This document shows positions 46,467 to 56,847 of a stretch of DNA of 64,000 nucleotides, one piece after another; within the stretch, counting starts at the first letter, position 1; every line of letters begins with the position of its first letter. The stretch is from Cervus elaphus (Eukaryota; Chordata; Mammalia; Artiodactyla; Cervidae). The notes below the pieces were generated by a model. The model made no database searches. It worked only from the letters and a program-made list of their open reading frames with translations, and was not told the origin of the DNA. The stretch spans positions 32,527,001-32,591,000 of the forward strand of contig NC_057817.1 of NCBI RefSeq assembly GCF_910594005.1. The letters run 5' to 3'. Made by a program: the position numbers and the translations under genes.

Positions 46467-48007
46467 AAGATTGAGTTTACGTGCTCTCAAACGTCTAAGA
46501 GAAATAGGACTGTTAAGCAATTGATGTCATTTAATTCACAACATAGTGGATTCATCACTGAGTCAGTGTCTGGTGCTCAGCATTGTATATCTAAGAACTC
46601 ATTCTCCTTGATTCATCAGTCATGATTGGATTAAGGAGAATGAAAAATATTAACTCACAAAAGAGATATAAACCATACCACCAACTCATTGGCTTATTCA
46701 TGGAAGTAGAAATACTAAATGCATCAGCTTACTCAGATCAGCAGCTAAGTGCTGCTTGACTTTGCTTGGCAGTTGTAAAGCCAGAACGATGGCAATGAGC
46801 TCATTTTATTGCTTAAAGTTACCAAATCTCATAGCCTGCTGCACTCATCTCTATGGGATGAGAACATTTACACTGGCCAGACGAATCCAATCTCTCCTGA
46901 CTATGCTGGGACATTCTGACAAATTCTGGCTTGTAGAATTTTCTTTGTAAAGAATTTGTAGAATCTTCTTTGTGAAGTCCTCAAAGATTCCTTCTGAGTG
47001 CACCACAAGGATTAAATGTCAATTTACATCATCTCAGGTAGTCTCACCAGGAAAAAACATACTTCACTTCATCTTTCACTCACTTATTCTTTCAAGAAAT
47101 AGTATTCAGAGCTTACTAAATGCCAGATACTGCACTAGGATTTCAGACACAAAGTAAGCTAAAAGCCCTATTTTTATTTCAGTGGATTAAGAGTTTCTAT
47201 ATATTTCTTCTGTAAATAGCAGGTCTCACTCATGTCTTAAGATTTCATGAACTCCATTTTTGCAGAATAATGTTTCCTTACCCTCATTGCCAAATCTAGG
47301 GATGATTCAACTGAGGACCTATAAAGCAGTCAAATCAATTCAATGAAAAACCCTATAATCTGGACAGTTTTAGTTATGTCCTATTTTGATCATTTTATCT
47401 AAGTAGTAATATTTCACTATCTAGAGTGAAAATTTCAATCTCAATAATTTTTGCATTCCTACAAAACAGAGAAGAGATGGTTGTGGCCACCTATGCAATT
47501 TGCAAGAAAGGGATGTGTACACTGGGTGGTGCCTTGCACCTCCTCGTTTTACTCGTGATACACTGCCACTGAGTGCAACTTAGTTTTTTCAAGTCCCAAA
47601 CTAAAGACTATTAAAGAAATCAGAAAGTCACAACCATGCCATCCACTCTGGTTTACATACAAAAATTACCTGCACATCTAGCCAATAAACCTCTGGTTAT
47701 GGAACTGTAGGGGTTTTTCATCATCTCTTCCATAGGAAGACCATGTTTGGTAAACTTCCCTTCTTGGTTTGCTGTGGTATAAATCAAGTTTTGAAAATTA
47801 ATATAAACTTGAAACTAGTATAAACTACAAAGGAGTAGTGGAGAAGTGATTTTTCTGGGTGACCTACAAGAAATCACTCAGCTCCTGGCCTCAGTTTCCT
47901 TGTTTGTAAGTGTTAAATTTTATGTCTTTAGTTTTCTCAGTTCTAAGATTCCATGATTTTTTGAGACTCTCTGGTAAATAGCACCACAAAAAGTTAAAGT
48001 TATTTCG
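46467..48007. other. No gene recognised; flank downstream of PCED1B
   Basis: AT-rich. A reverse MIR fragment is visible at about 47870-47962 (CTCCTGGCCTCAGTTTCCTT). Nothing else can be supported. Confidence 0.4.
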
Positions 48008-48442
48008 TTTATTTATAAGGAATCAGATCTATTTTATGGAAACCCTTTGGTGAAATTCCATTTTGAGTAGTTTTGAGGCCATAACCATACAGTAGATATT
48101 GTCCCTGCTGTTATGAAGTGTTCAATAGAAAGGAGAGGCATCATTAAATACAAACTCAGGAAATCCACAATGACTTTTATGAAACAACTTTTTAATTTCA
48201 ATTGTATATTTACAAATAGACAAAGAATAAGGAGCAGGAAGGCAGGAATGACGCCTGGCCACCTCCCAGGCATCTGGGAGTGCAGAAAGAGGCCATGGAC
48301 AACATATATGTGTCAGACTGATCTTCCCTGCCATCATTGATAACAGCAGTGGACAAAAGGCTTCAGTGAAGGAGGTCAGTCTATTTGGGAAGAGGCAGAC
48401 CATGTTCAGTCCATGTGCGAGAGGAAGAAGGCCCAAGTCAGT
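48008..48442 (-). promoter_or_regulatory. PCED1B: PCED1B 3' UTR with two candidate poly(A) signals
   Basis: On the minus strand an ATTAAA lies at 48196-48191. It is preceded by a TGTA-type element and followed within 15-45 bases by a GT/T-rich tract, the classical arrangement of a poly(A) site. A canonical AATAAA at 48013-48008 also has a GT-rich stretch after it and could give a longer transcript. Transcript ends are inferred, not seen. Confidence 0.55.
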
Positions 48443-49759
48443 CTATTGAGGTCTTGGCTCTTTATAGGCTGAGGCCCTTCTCTTGGAAGTTTTAGGCCGC
48501 CTTCTCCAGGGCATGTAGGGGTCAGGGGGATGATACCTGGGAAAACCCCTATGGACCTCAGGGACCCGTTGCTCATAACAGGGTGGAGGGAAGCGGGGCA
48601 TAGGCGGCTGGGGACCATACCGAAAGTCACCTTGGGCAGCAAATTCTGTTTGGGTGGATGGGGGGACATCTGAATATAAATAGTTGAAGGAGGATTGATC
48701 CGATTGGAAAGTATGGTCTGAAGAAAAACCGGTATCCTGGGGGCAGAATGGGAATGGGGGCATCACCTGGTGAAAGGGTCTGGGATGAGGTTGTGGGGAC
48801 AGCAGTGGAAACAGGGGTGGGCGGGGAGACGGCGTGGGGAGCAGGGGTTGGCGCCCCGGGAGAGGCAAAGGTCTGGGCGGAGGGCAGGCCGGCTGATCTC
48901 CGTAGACCAGGGGCTGCCTCTCAAGCCTCCGGTCAGGTCTTCCTCTCCCAGGGCCATCCGTGATCCACTTGCCCACTGGGTCTCGCTGGGGCAGCTCTAC
49001 CCCCCAGGCGTCGGCCACGTGGGCCAGCAGGAGCTGGGAGAGGTGGCGGTGTGCGCGCTCGTTCCAGTGCACTCCGTCCGTCTGCAGGAACTTCCCCGTG
49101 TGGCGGCGGAAGTGGAAGTGCAAGTCCAGCACATCGAAGCCGTGCTTTTGGGCCTCGGCAGAGCTGTAGAAGTTGGCTTCGATCACCCGGCTTTTCACGG
49201 AGGAGGACGCTAACCGGATCTCGGGCGGGACGAAGCGGTTGGTGATTCTGTCGCCCACGGGCATGGCCGTGTTCCACACCAGGAGGCACGACTCCGACAA
49301 CACCTGGCGGAGGTGCCCGAAGAGCCTCTCCAGGTTCCGCCGGTAACTAGGCCAGAAGTCCTTCTCGTACCTGGTGATGTCCCAGAGGCACGAGTTCATG
49401 ATGACCAGGTCCGGGTGATGCTCGCCAGCCTGCAGCTCCTCCAGGACGTCCTCCAGGTAGTCGTTGTACACGCGCGTCAGGAAATAGAAGCGCACCAGGT
49501 GCTGGCCCGAGCAGAACTGGCGCACCTCGCGGTAGTGGGTGCCGTTGTGCATGCGGCCCAGCTGGCCCCCGCGCACCAGCTTATCCTGCTCGAAAGTGTG
49601 CTCCCCCTTGGCCTTGAGCTGGCTGGGTGTGAGCAGGCAGTCCTTCTGCAGCAGAAGCACCAGATCCTTGTACACAGCCCTCTGGACCGAGTCCCCCAGG
49701 ACCACCACGAACTTGTTGTGGAGCAGCTGCCGCACTTCGGAGGCCAGTAGGTGGACCAT
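48443..49759 (-). CDS. PCED1B: PC-esterase domain-containing protein 1B (single coding exon)
   Basis: This is an uninterrupted 438-codon frame ending in TAG. It belongs to the GDSL/SGNH-like PC-esterase family (PCED1A/PCED1B, formerly FAM113), predicted acyl-esterases or hydrolases whose substrate is not firmly established. The N-terminal block holds the GDS motif at residues 22-24, with Ser24 the predicted nucleophile. An Asn-containing block (MNSCLWD) is at 121-127, and the DGVH motif at 228-231 supplies the predicted catalytic Asp and His, so no key residue is missing. Residues about 290-420 are proline-rich and probably disordered, and the tail (419-428) is Arg/Lys-rich. I see no signal peptide or membrane segment. 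The length is close to the 430-440 residues I recall for mammalian PCED1B. The start has G at -3 and +4, a strong Kozak context, and follows a splice acceptor by 51 bases. The intronless frame suggests a retrocopy origin from PCED1A (inference). GC and CpG content are far above the flanks. Confidence 0.95.
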   Translation of the reverse strand: MVHLLASEVRQLLHNKFVVVLGDSVQRAVYKDLVLLLQKDCLLTPSQLKAKGEHTFEQDKLVRGGQLGRMHNGTHYREVRQFCSGQHLVRFYFLTRVYNDYLEDVLEELQAGEHHPDLVIMNSCLWDITRYEKDFWPSYRRNLERLFGHLRQVLSESCLLVWNTAMPVGDRITNRFVPPEIRLASSSVKSRVIEANFYSSAEAQKHGFDVLDLHFHFRRHTGKFLQTDGVHWNERAHRHLSQLLLAHVADAWGVELPQRDPVGKWITDGPGRGRPDRRLERQPLVYGDQPACPPPRPLPLPGRQPLLPTPSPRPPLFPLLSPQPHPRPFHQVMPPFPFCPQDTGFSSDHTFQSDQSSFNYLYSDVPPSTQTEFAAQGDFRYGPQPPMPRFPPPCYEQRVPEVHRGFPRYHPPDPYMPWRRRPKTSKRRASAYKEPRPQ

Positions 49760-49830
49760 GACGCCAGTGCCGCCTAGCTCCTTCCTTTCACTCAGCGGGT
49801 CTGCGGAAGGCTAGGACAGAAGGAGAGAGC
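49760..49830 (-). promoter_or_regulatory. PCED1B: 3' splice site and 5' UTR start of the PCED1B coding exon
   Basis: Read on the minus strand, a pyrimidine-rich run ending in TCCTAG stops at 49811. The exon would begin at 49810 and carry 51 bases of 5' UTR before the ATG. The frame upstream of the ATG reaches a stop codon formed by the acceptor itself, so no in-frame N-terminal extension exists within this exon. Upstream non-coding exons must lie further right, probably outside the window. Confidence 0.75.
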
Positions 49831-50282
49831 GCATGGGAGGGACCCACCTCCCGCAAGACGGAAGCAGGAAGGTGGGCCCGCCCCGGGAGTGGGCTGGAAC
49901 TCTGGCCTGGGGCGTCTGAAAGGCGGGGCTCCACTACCCTCCGCCCAGAGAGAGGGGAGCCTGGAGCCAGAAGCCCTGGTTGGCCCAGAGGAAGTTTCTG
50001 CCTGAGACTTGACTTTGAATACCCAGAAAACCCAGGTCCCATGGCCAGGAAGGGCCCCGCCCTCCCCGGCTGGAGGTGCCACTGCCAAAGACACCCCATC
50101 ACCCGCTTGGAGACATCCCGGATGCCTGACAAGTGGAGAATGGTTAGGTAAACTTTGCAGAGGTTAAATAATGAGAATGATCATCAAGCAAGAACACAGA
50201 GCGTGATATACTGTCAGCTGAGAAAGTTACATACCATATATGTGGCCGTATCACTGAAATGGTGTAAAATAGATATGAATGC

Positions 50283-50355
50283 TAAGCTGCTTCCCACCAG
50301 GCTCCTAGGGAATTCCCTAGGCAAGAATACTGGAGTAGGTTGCCATGTCCTCCAA
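50283..50355 (-). mobile_element. Bov-tA SINE fragment
   Basis: CACCAGGCTCCTAGGGAATT to GGTTGCCATGTCCTCC. Confidence 0.8.
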
Positions 50356-50589
50356 TAGATATGCATAGATAACATTGAAAGAAAATACACAAAACCAGCT
50401 TTAAATAGGATAGTAGGATCATGGGTGACTTGCTTCCCCCCTCCTGTTTTTTGTAAATATATTTTACATAGTCTTAAAATCAATTTTAATAATAACTTAA
50501 TGTTTCTTATCAATGGGACTTGTAAAAAATAAAATTAGAAATAATTTACAAGTGCTTCAGCTGCAATATTCTTTGTTTTTCATTTGAAG

Positions 50590-51015
50590 GAAATTGGCTT
50601 TGGCGTAAGAAATATATTGAGCTAAAGGCCAATGAGACTCAATAGAAGAGTTCTCTGTCCTTCCCTCATGTACCTAAAAGCAAGATATAAATTTTCTGAG
50701 GAATGTGACCCTTCCCCCACCAAGGAGAGAAGAGTCAAGAAAGAAGACAAGGAATTGTCAATACAAAGATGAGTCTGCATAAACAAACCTTACTAAAATA
50801 AAATAGCCCTTATTTTCCTTTAGTAACCCCATATATCTCCTTCTCCACACTTTATTATCCCTTGAAACACAGTTCCCTTTGTTCTCTGTTAAAATGGTAA
50901 TATAAGCCCAAGTCTAACTAGTTAAAACTTTGAGTTCCATTCCTTTTCTGTGAACTGTTGTGCACATAGATATTAATTAAAAAACTGTATGCCTTTTCTG
51001 TTAATCTACAGTAAT
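50590..51015 (+). mobile_element. LTR, copy 2 of a direct pair
   Basis: Same family and orientation as 24567-25082. The poly(A) signal region is degraded (ATTAATTAAAAAAC). Confidence 0.7.
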
Positions 51016-51376
51016 TTTAGAAAAAATTTTAATAGGTGTGGTGGATAGCTGTTAATAAATTACACATTTGGTTTTTAAAAGCTATACTTGGGGTTTTAAA
51101 TGAGTATGAGCCCAAAAATAAAAACATGAAGATGGGTAGAATACAAAAGTGTTCCCCTAAGAACAGTTACAAATATTGCCTTATTTGAATCTTCATTCAA
51201 AAACATTTGCTATCAAATAAAAAGCTTAAAACCAGGATTTTGCTCATTGTGGTACAACAAAATTAAACATAATTAAACTCCAAATCCCACTGGGGCTCAG
51301 GCATATTCTCTAGTTTATATTCACTTTTTTTTCATCCAACTCACACTTACTAAGCACTCACTAAATGCTCCACATG

Positions 51377-51859
51377 GGGCTTTCCTGGTGGCTCAGAGGT
51401 AAAGAATCCACCCACCAAGCAGGAGACATGGGTTCCATCCCTGGATAGGGAAGATCCCCCAGAGAAGGAAATGGCAACCCACTCTAGTATTCTTGCCTGA
51501 GAAATCCCTTGGACAGAGGAACCTGCCAGGCTCCAGTCCTGCTGCTGCTGCTGCTAAGTCGCTTCAGTCGTGTCCGACTCTGTGCAACCCCATAGACGGC
51601 AGCCCACCAGGCTCCGACATCCCTGGGATTCTCCAGGCAAGAACACTGGAGTGGGCTGCCATTTCCTTCTCCAATGCGTGAAAGTGAAAAGTCAAAGTGA
51701 AGTCACTCAGTTGTGTCCAACTCTTCGCAACCCCATGGACTGCAGCCTACCAGGCTCCTCCGTCCATGGGATTTTCCAGGCAAGAGTACTGGAGTGGGTT
51801 GCCATTGCCTTCCCTGGCTCCAGTCCACGGAGTCGCAAACAGCTGGACACAAGAATAGC
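51377..51859 (+). mobile_element. Bov-tA SINE, split by a nested Bov-A2, with 17-bp target duplication
   Basis: The outer SINE occupies about 51377-51528 and 51827-51859. AAATGCTCCACATGGGG repeats perfectly at 51363-51379 and 51860-51876. Confidence 0.93.
51540..51815 (-). mobile_element. Bov-A2 SINE (dimer) nested in the SINE above
   Basis: Two BovB-3'-derived monomers in reverse, joined by GTGAAAGTGAAAAGTCAAAG, with a (CTG)n tail at 51540-51555. An 11-bp duplication GGCTCCAGTCC lies at 51529-51539 and 51816-51826. The close match to the consensus I recall suggests a young insertion. Confidence 0.93.
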
Positions 51860-51961
51860 AAATGCTCCACATGGGGGATATAAAGATGTGTAAAACCTGG
51901 TCTTGCCTTTCAGGAGCAGATCAGATATATTCATTGATAACTGTAAGACAAAGTTGAGAAT

Positions 51962-52160
51962 GCTACAGTGTTAGTCGCTCAGTCATGTCTGACTCTTGCA
52001 ACCCCATGGACTGTAGCCTGCCAGGCTCCTCTCCAGGCAAGAATACTGGAGTTGGTTGCCATTTCCTTCTCCCGGGGACCTTCCTGCCCCAGGGGTCAAA
52101 CGCAGGTCTCCTGCATTAGCAGGCAGATTCTTTACCATCTGAGCCACCAGGGAAGCCCAT
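51962..52160 (-). mobile_element. Bov-tA SINE
   Basis: Reverse copy from GTTAGTCGCTCAGTCATGTC to GAGCCACCAGGGAAGCCCA, with a short internal deletion. Confidence 0.92.
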
Positions 52161-52823
52161 AGACAGATAAACAAAGGATGTGAAACTGGTTTGTAAACAG
52201 AGCTGGGCTGCTGGGACGATAAGGAATCATGTCTGTGCACAAGTATGCCAGGGTGTCTGTTCATGTCCGGGTCAGGATGTGGGTCTGGAGGTCTGCCAAG
52301 GCAGAGTGAGATGCAGGCAGAACGGAGCACTGAGGCGGGCAGTCAGGAGGAACCTTTGTATCTGTATCTGTCTTTGACTGGCTGTATGACCCTGGGCTAG
52401 TCCCTGCCCTCTCTGGTGCCAGGGTCCTCTCGCGTACAATGACAGTCCTGGATTTCGTGTAGCAGACACCCCAGTTTCATCTTCTAGGCCAGGCAGGGCT
52501 GGTCCTCTGTGCTCCCTGGGATTCAAGTGTGCAGTGAGGAAGAGAGTCGAGAGAGAAGAAATCATCAGAGAAGGGTTGGAGTACAAAGGAAATGTGCAAG
52601 AGGGGGTGTGACAGAGCATCTGGAGGAGCAGACCCAAGGCCCCCTGAGCCAGGACGGGAGGCGGCCAGAGGCTCTAGGTCGGCTACCTTCAAGTGCCATG
52701 AAAACAGAATGAGCAGGTGCAGTGGACTTTTAGGGATCTTTGCAAACAGGACTCCTCTATCCCAGACCCAAGTCTCCAAAGTGTAAAGTGAAATCTTTTC
52801 CCAGTGTTTTCAGGGTTCCCATG
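52161..52823. other. No gene recognised within the probable intron
   Basis: Moderately GC-rich. A reverse MIR-like piece is at about 52375-52435 (GGCTGTATGACCCTGGGCTA). Confidence 0.4.
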
Positions 52824-53357
52824 CTTGCTCTCTGGAAGAAAAGCTATGACAAACCTAGATAGCATATTAAAAAGCAGAGACATCACTTTGCCAACAAAGG
52901 TCTGTACAGTCAAAGCTATAGTTTTTCCAGTAGTTGTGTACAGATGTGAGAGTTGGACCATAAAGAAGGCGGAGCACTGAAGAATTGATGTTTTCGAATT
53001 GTGGTGTTGGAGGAGGCTCTTGAGAGTCCCTTGGACAGCAAGAAGATCAAACCACTCAATCCTAAAGGAAATCAACCCTGAATATTCATTGGAATGACTG
53101 ATGCTGAAACTGAAGCTCCAATACTTTGGCCACCTGATGTGAAGAGCCAACTCATTGGAAAGGATGCTGATGCTGGCAAAGATTGAGGGCAGGAAGAGAA
53201 GGGGGTGATGGAGGATGAGATGGCTGGCTGGCATCACCGACTCAATGAACATGAGTTTGAACAAACTCTGGGAGATGGTGAAGGACAGGGAAGCCTGGCA
53301 TGCTGCAGTCCATAGGGCTGCAAAGAGCTGGACACGACTGAGTGACATCAACAAATG
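52824..53357 (+). mobile_element. BovB LINE, 3' end
   Basis: Starts at TCTGGAAGAAAAGCTATGAC and ends GACACGACTGAGTGACATCAA. The polymerase C-terminal frame is broken by stops such as CACTGAAG at 52975. Confidence 0.92.
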
Positions 53358-53649
53358 CTACCCCAGTTCTATGTGCCCTCTCTGGGTTGGACTCTGGTCA
53401 TACTCTGTCCTAGTCCCCTAGGGTAGAGGACACCATTCCTTTCCATTAGAATTCCCTCCCCTAGGGTGGCAGATGTGACAACCGAGTGCTGTCTCCTTCA
53501 GCGGTGCTGTGTTTACATGGACCAATACATTCCTTCTGAGTGTGAAGTGCCCTGGACTTGAACTCATGGATGTGAGTCAAATTCACTGCTTAAAAAGTTG
53601 TGGAGAATGGAGGCACTTAAGTATATTTGTGAAGAACAATGCTTTTCAT

Positions 53650-53765
53650 CTGTGATTTTCCTCATCTGTAAAATGGGACTTTTAGCACCCACTTCAGAGA
53701 TTTGATCTGAAGAAGTGGTTAGAACAATGTCTTGATAAATAGGGTGGATATGAGTTACTATTTGT
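53650..53765 (-). mobile_element. MIR SINE fragment
   Basis: TTCCTCATCTGTAAAATGGG followed by the remainder of the reverse core. Confidence 0.65.
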
Positions 53766-53953
53766 AAAGCAAGTTCAAGAACACTCGGATAATCATCTGT
53801 AAATGAGGGTTACACTATTCATGCTGTAAAGATCAAATGACAAGTGAGATTTAGAATAAAACAAAACTAATGTTATTTGAACAGATACGGATGCCAAATA
53901 CTTTGCAAATGTTACCCGATTTGTGAGATAAGAAGGATCTTCAAGTGATGGAT

Positions 53954-54161
53954 GTGAAGTGAAGTCACTCAGCCGTGTCCAACTCTTTTTGACCTCAGGG
54001 ACTGTAGCTTGCCAAGTTTCTCTGTCCATGGAATTCTCCAGACCAGAATACTGGAGTGGGTAGCTGTTCTCTTCTCCAGGGGATCTTCCCAACCCAGGAA
54101 CTGAACCCAAGTTTCCTGCATTGCGGGTGGATTCTTTATCATCTGAGCCACCAGGAAGCCC
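53954..54161 (-). mobile_element. Bov-tA SINE
   Basis: Reverse copy from GTGAAGTGAAGTCACTCAGC to GAGCCACCAGGAAGCCCA. Confidence 0.92.
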
Positions 54162-54331
54162 ACCAGAGAGGATTTAAAGCTACTGATGGCAAACCGTCCC
54201 TGTGGGAGATAGCCCTTAGAGCTGAACCCCCTGCAGTCTGAATCCAAAAGCTCAGGCTGAGGTCAGGGAGATATTTGAGGGCGAGATGGAAGAAGAGTGT
54301 TTCAGTGTTTCATAGACAGGAAATCCTTTGG

Positions 54332-54550
54332 GCTTCCCAGGTGACTTAGTGGTAAAGAATCTGCCTGCCAATGCAGGGGACTCAGGTTCAATTCCTGGGT
54401 TGGGAAGATCCCATGAAGGAGGGAACGGCAACCCACTCTAGTATTCCTGCCTGGGAAATCCCATGGACAGAGGAACCTGGCGGGCTACAAGCCATGGACT
54501 CACAAAGAGTCGGACACAACTCAGTGACTCAACAGTAGCAGCAGCAACAG
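54332..54550 (+). mobile_element. Bov-tA SINE
   Basis: Forward copy from TGGGCTTCCCAGGTGACTTA to CAACTCAGTGACTCAACAG with a short (CAG)n-like tail. Inverted relative to 53954-54161. Confidence 0.92.
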
Positions 54551-54632
54551 GTAATTGTATTTATCTGCCTGCTCAGGGGAGATGATCCATGTGATCTTAG
54601 GGGTTGGGGGGCTGCAAGTGAGGATATAGATG

Positions 54633-54710
54633 TTGGGTTGATCAAAAAGTTCCTTCGGGTTTTCCAAGGCTATTGTGGATAAACCTGAAGGAACTTTTTG
54701 GCCAATTCAA
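54633..54710. mobile_element. Mariner-type MITE
   Basis: 78 bp with ~31-bp terminal inverted repeats (TTGGGTTGATCAAAAAGTTC against TTGAATTGGCCAAAAAGTTC). TA follows the right end and the left TA appears mutated to TG. This matches the ruminant/bovine mariner-derived short elements. Confidence 0.85.
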
Positions 54711-54712
54711 TA

Positions 54713-56609
54713 GATATAGATATGATCTCAAGCAAGAGACCTGCAAAAATTAAAAGACCTGGGTTCTAGAATAACCAAAACAAATTTCTACAGATTTCAG
54801 AGCCTCACAGTATTTGAGAAATTTTGGCTGCCTTATATGCTGACCAGTGAACCTAATCTACCCAGATACTGTTACAAGGGCTTAGAGCCAAAATCAAGCA
54901 AAAATGTCCAGCTGTTCTTCTTGCTGTTCTTCTGCAATGTAACATGCAGATTGGACTGTAAGAAAGAAGGGAGGAGGAAGTGACTGGGAAGAAACATTCC
55001 AGTTAGAAGCTGAAACTGAAAGGAAATTCATGAAATTCTTGATAAACTTCCTGTCACAACTGTAACAGGATTAACAAATCAGACCTCCTCAGGACCGTGG
55101 GAAAAAAATCATTTAAACTAAGATGTCAAGCATTAAAAACAAAACCTAACAAAAACAAAGTAATTTTTTCGGGGGTGGGGTGAATGAAGAATAATTTGGA
55201 GAGTCGAATCTTCTCTGGTCTAAAAAAAAAAAGTTGGCAAGTTTCATTTTCAAAACTCCTTTGATTTATAAAAATGAAACAAAAGAGATTTGAAAACTAT
55301 CAGTTCAGTGATTTTTTTGGCCTAAGGGTTTTTCTTTGCTTCAAACTTGCAAAAACTTAACAGCTATTTTATAGATTAATTGACTCATCATTAAGGAATT
55401 TATTGAGAACTAGATATAATGCTAGGTGCAAGGAGTAGATATAAAAAGGCAGTCTCTTTCAAGAGGATGGGTAAGAGAGTGGACACATAAAAATATCACT
55501 TAGAACTGATATATATAAATGAAATATCAAAGCTGGTATGAAGAGTCAAGGAGGAGGGAGGAGGAGATAAATGGATGATCAGTGCAATCTGTGAGTCCAG
55601 CCTCAAATTAAAATCGATTTTTAAAAGTTTTATGATCATTCCTCAAATTTTAATTGTAAGTAGTTCCATGTTTTTCTGTTTTCAAAGTAAAATTTGGGCT
55701 TTGGCTAATGCTCTGACAGAAATATACATTATTAATGGCTACTATTGATGCTACAATAAATTATTTTGAGACATCTTGCATGGATTTCTGTTTGGGGATA
55801 ATTAATTTTTAATGGCTTCATAAACCATCATTTATAAATCATTGACTATTGCTTTATAACTATCACAAACCGAACACACAGCATTTGGTTTTTTATTAAT
55901 CAGTGTGTTGTAGAAATTAGGTTAGTCTTTTTTCTTTTCTTATTGATTTTTGGTAACAGGAAGAGTGGCAAAGCTATATAGGCCAGTTACTCCAGAGACC
56001 CTACGAAGCTGTCTTAAATCACAGAGGAAATCACTAACAATTAGGATGCTGTCTTGATTAGTTGTAGAAGTACTTTACCTAGTTCAGAAGTTTCTTGCAC
56101 ATGACCAACCATCTTAATGCAACATTGTACTAGGCATATTAAATAGATCATTTCCTCCTAACTGCATTTTTGGTGATCAAATTTATGTTTGAACTATCCA
56201 AGATTCCCTTAAATGTTAATAGAACAGATGGTGCAAATAAAATTATTTTTCGTGAGTTCACCAGTACAGTATACCAGTTCTTGATATTTGTTTAGTTTTC
56301 TAAGTGGAATTTAATGTTGTCAAAAATTAAATTGGTATCATGTCAAGTTTTCAAAGAAAAGAGAAAAGCAAAAGATTCAAACTTCTCTTCTGAGGACGGG
56401 GATTTCTCAAGAGACTGACCTTTTGACTTGGGGCAAGTCACTCCTCTATAAACATGAAAATGGAAATCATGCCGTCCTATTATTTTAAAAAGTGCTTTTA
56501 GGTGAAAATTTTAAAGATACATGAAAGTACTGTGAAATACTATGATAAATAAAGCAACAGAAAGTTGTTTTCCAAATAGTAACCATTGGAAAGACCGATT
56601 TTAATGCCC
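54713..56609. other. 1.9 kb with no gene recognised
   Basis: AT-rich probable intron. An old repeat piece may lie at 55385-55500 (GGAATTTATTGAGAACTAGA). Nothing else can be supported. Confidence 0.4.
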
Positions 56610-56847
56610 CACCCCCACCAACCGAATGTCCAATATAGGCCTTAGCTCTGCAGTTCATTAATTCAGAAAAAATACAGAAAACACTTTGTATACCTTGGTC
56701 TGTGAAGTTGTCATTCTGTAAGTTTGGCCACCCCCACCAACCTCATGTCCAATATAGGCCTTAGCTCTGCAGTTCATTAATTCAGAAAAAACATAGAAAA
56801 CACTTCGTATACCTTGGTCTGTGAAGCTGTCATTCTGTAAGTTTGGC
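56610..56847. repeat. Tandem duplication, two 119-bp copies
   Basis: Copies at 56610-56728 and 56729-56847 share GTCCAATATAGGCCTTAGCT and TATACCTTGGTCTGTGAAG with roughly ten differences. Confidence 0.92.

Noticed and set aside
49313..49750. 145-codon plus-strand frame over the PCED1B exon (also 48770-49213, 147 codons)
   Set aside because: Antisense shadows of a GC-rich coding exon; the minus-strand frame has the recognisable esterase motifs and a splice acceptor.
52689..53354. 221-codon minus-strand frame
   Set aside because: Antisense to a BovB 3' end; the same peptide recurs opposite other BovB copies, so it is not a gene of this locus. The recurrence itself is kept as a finding.
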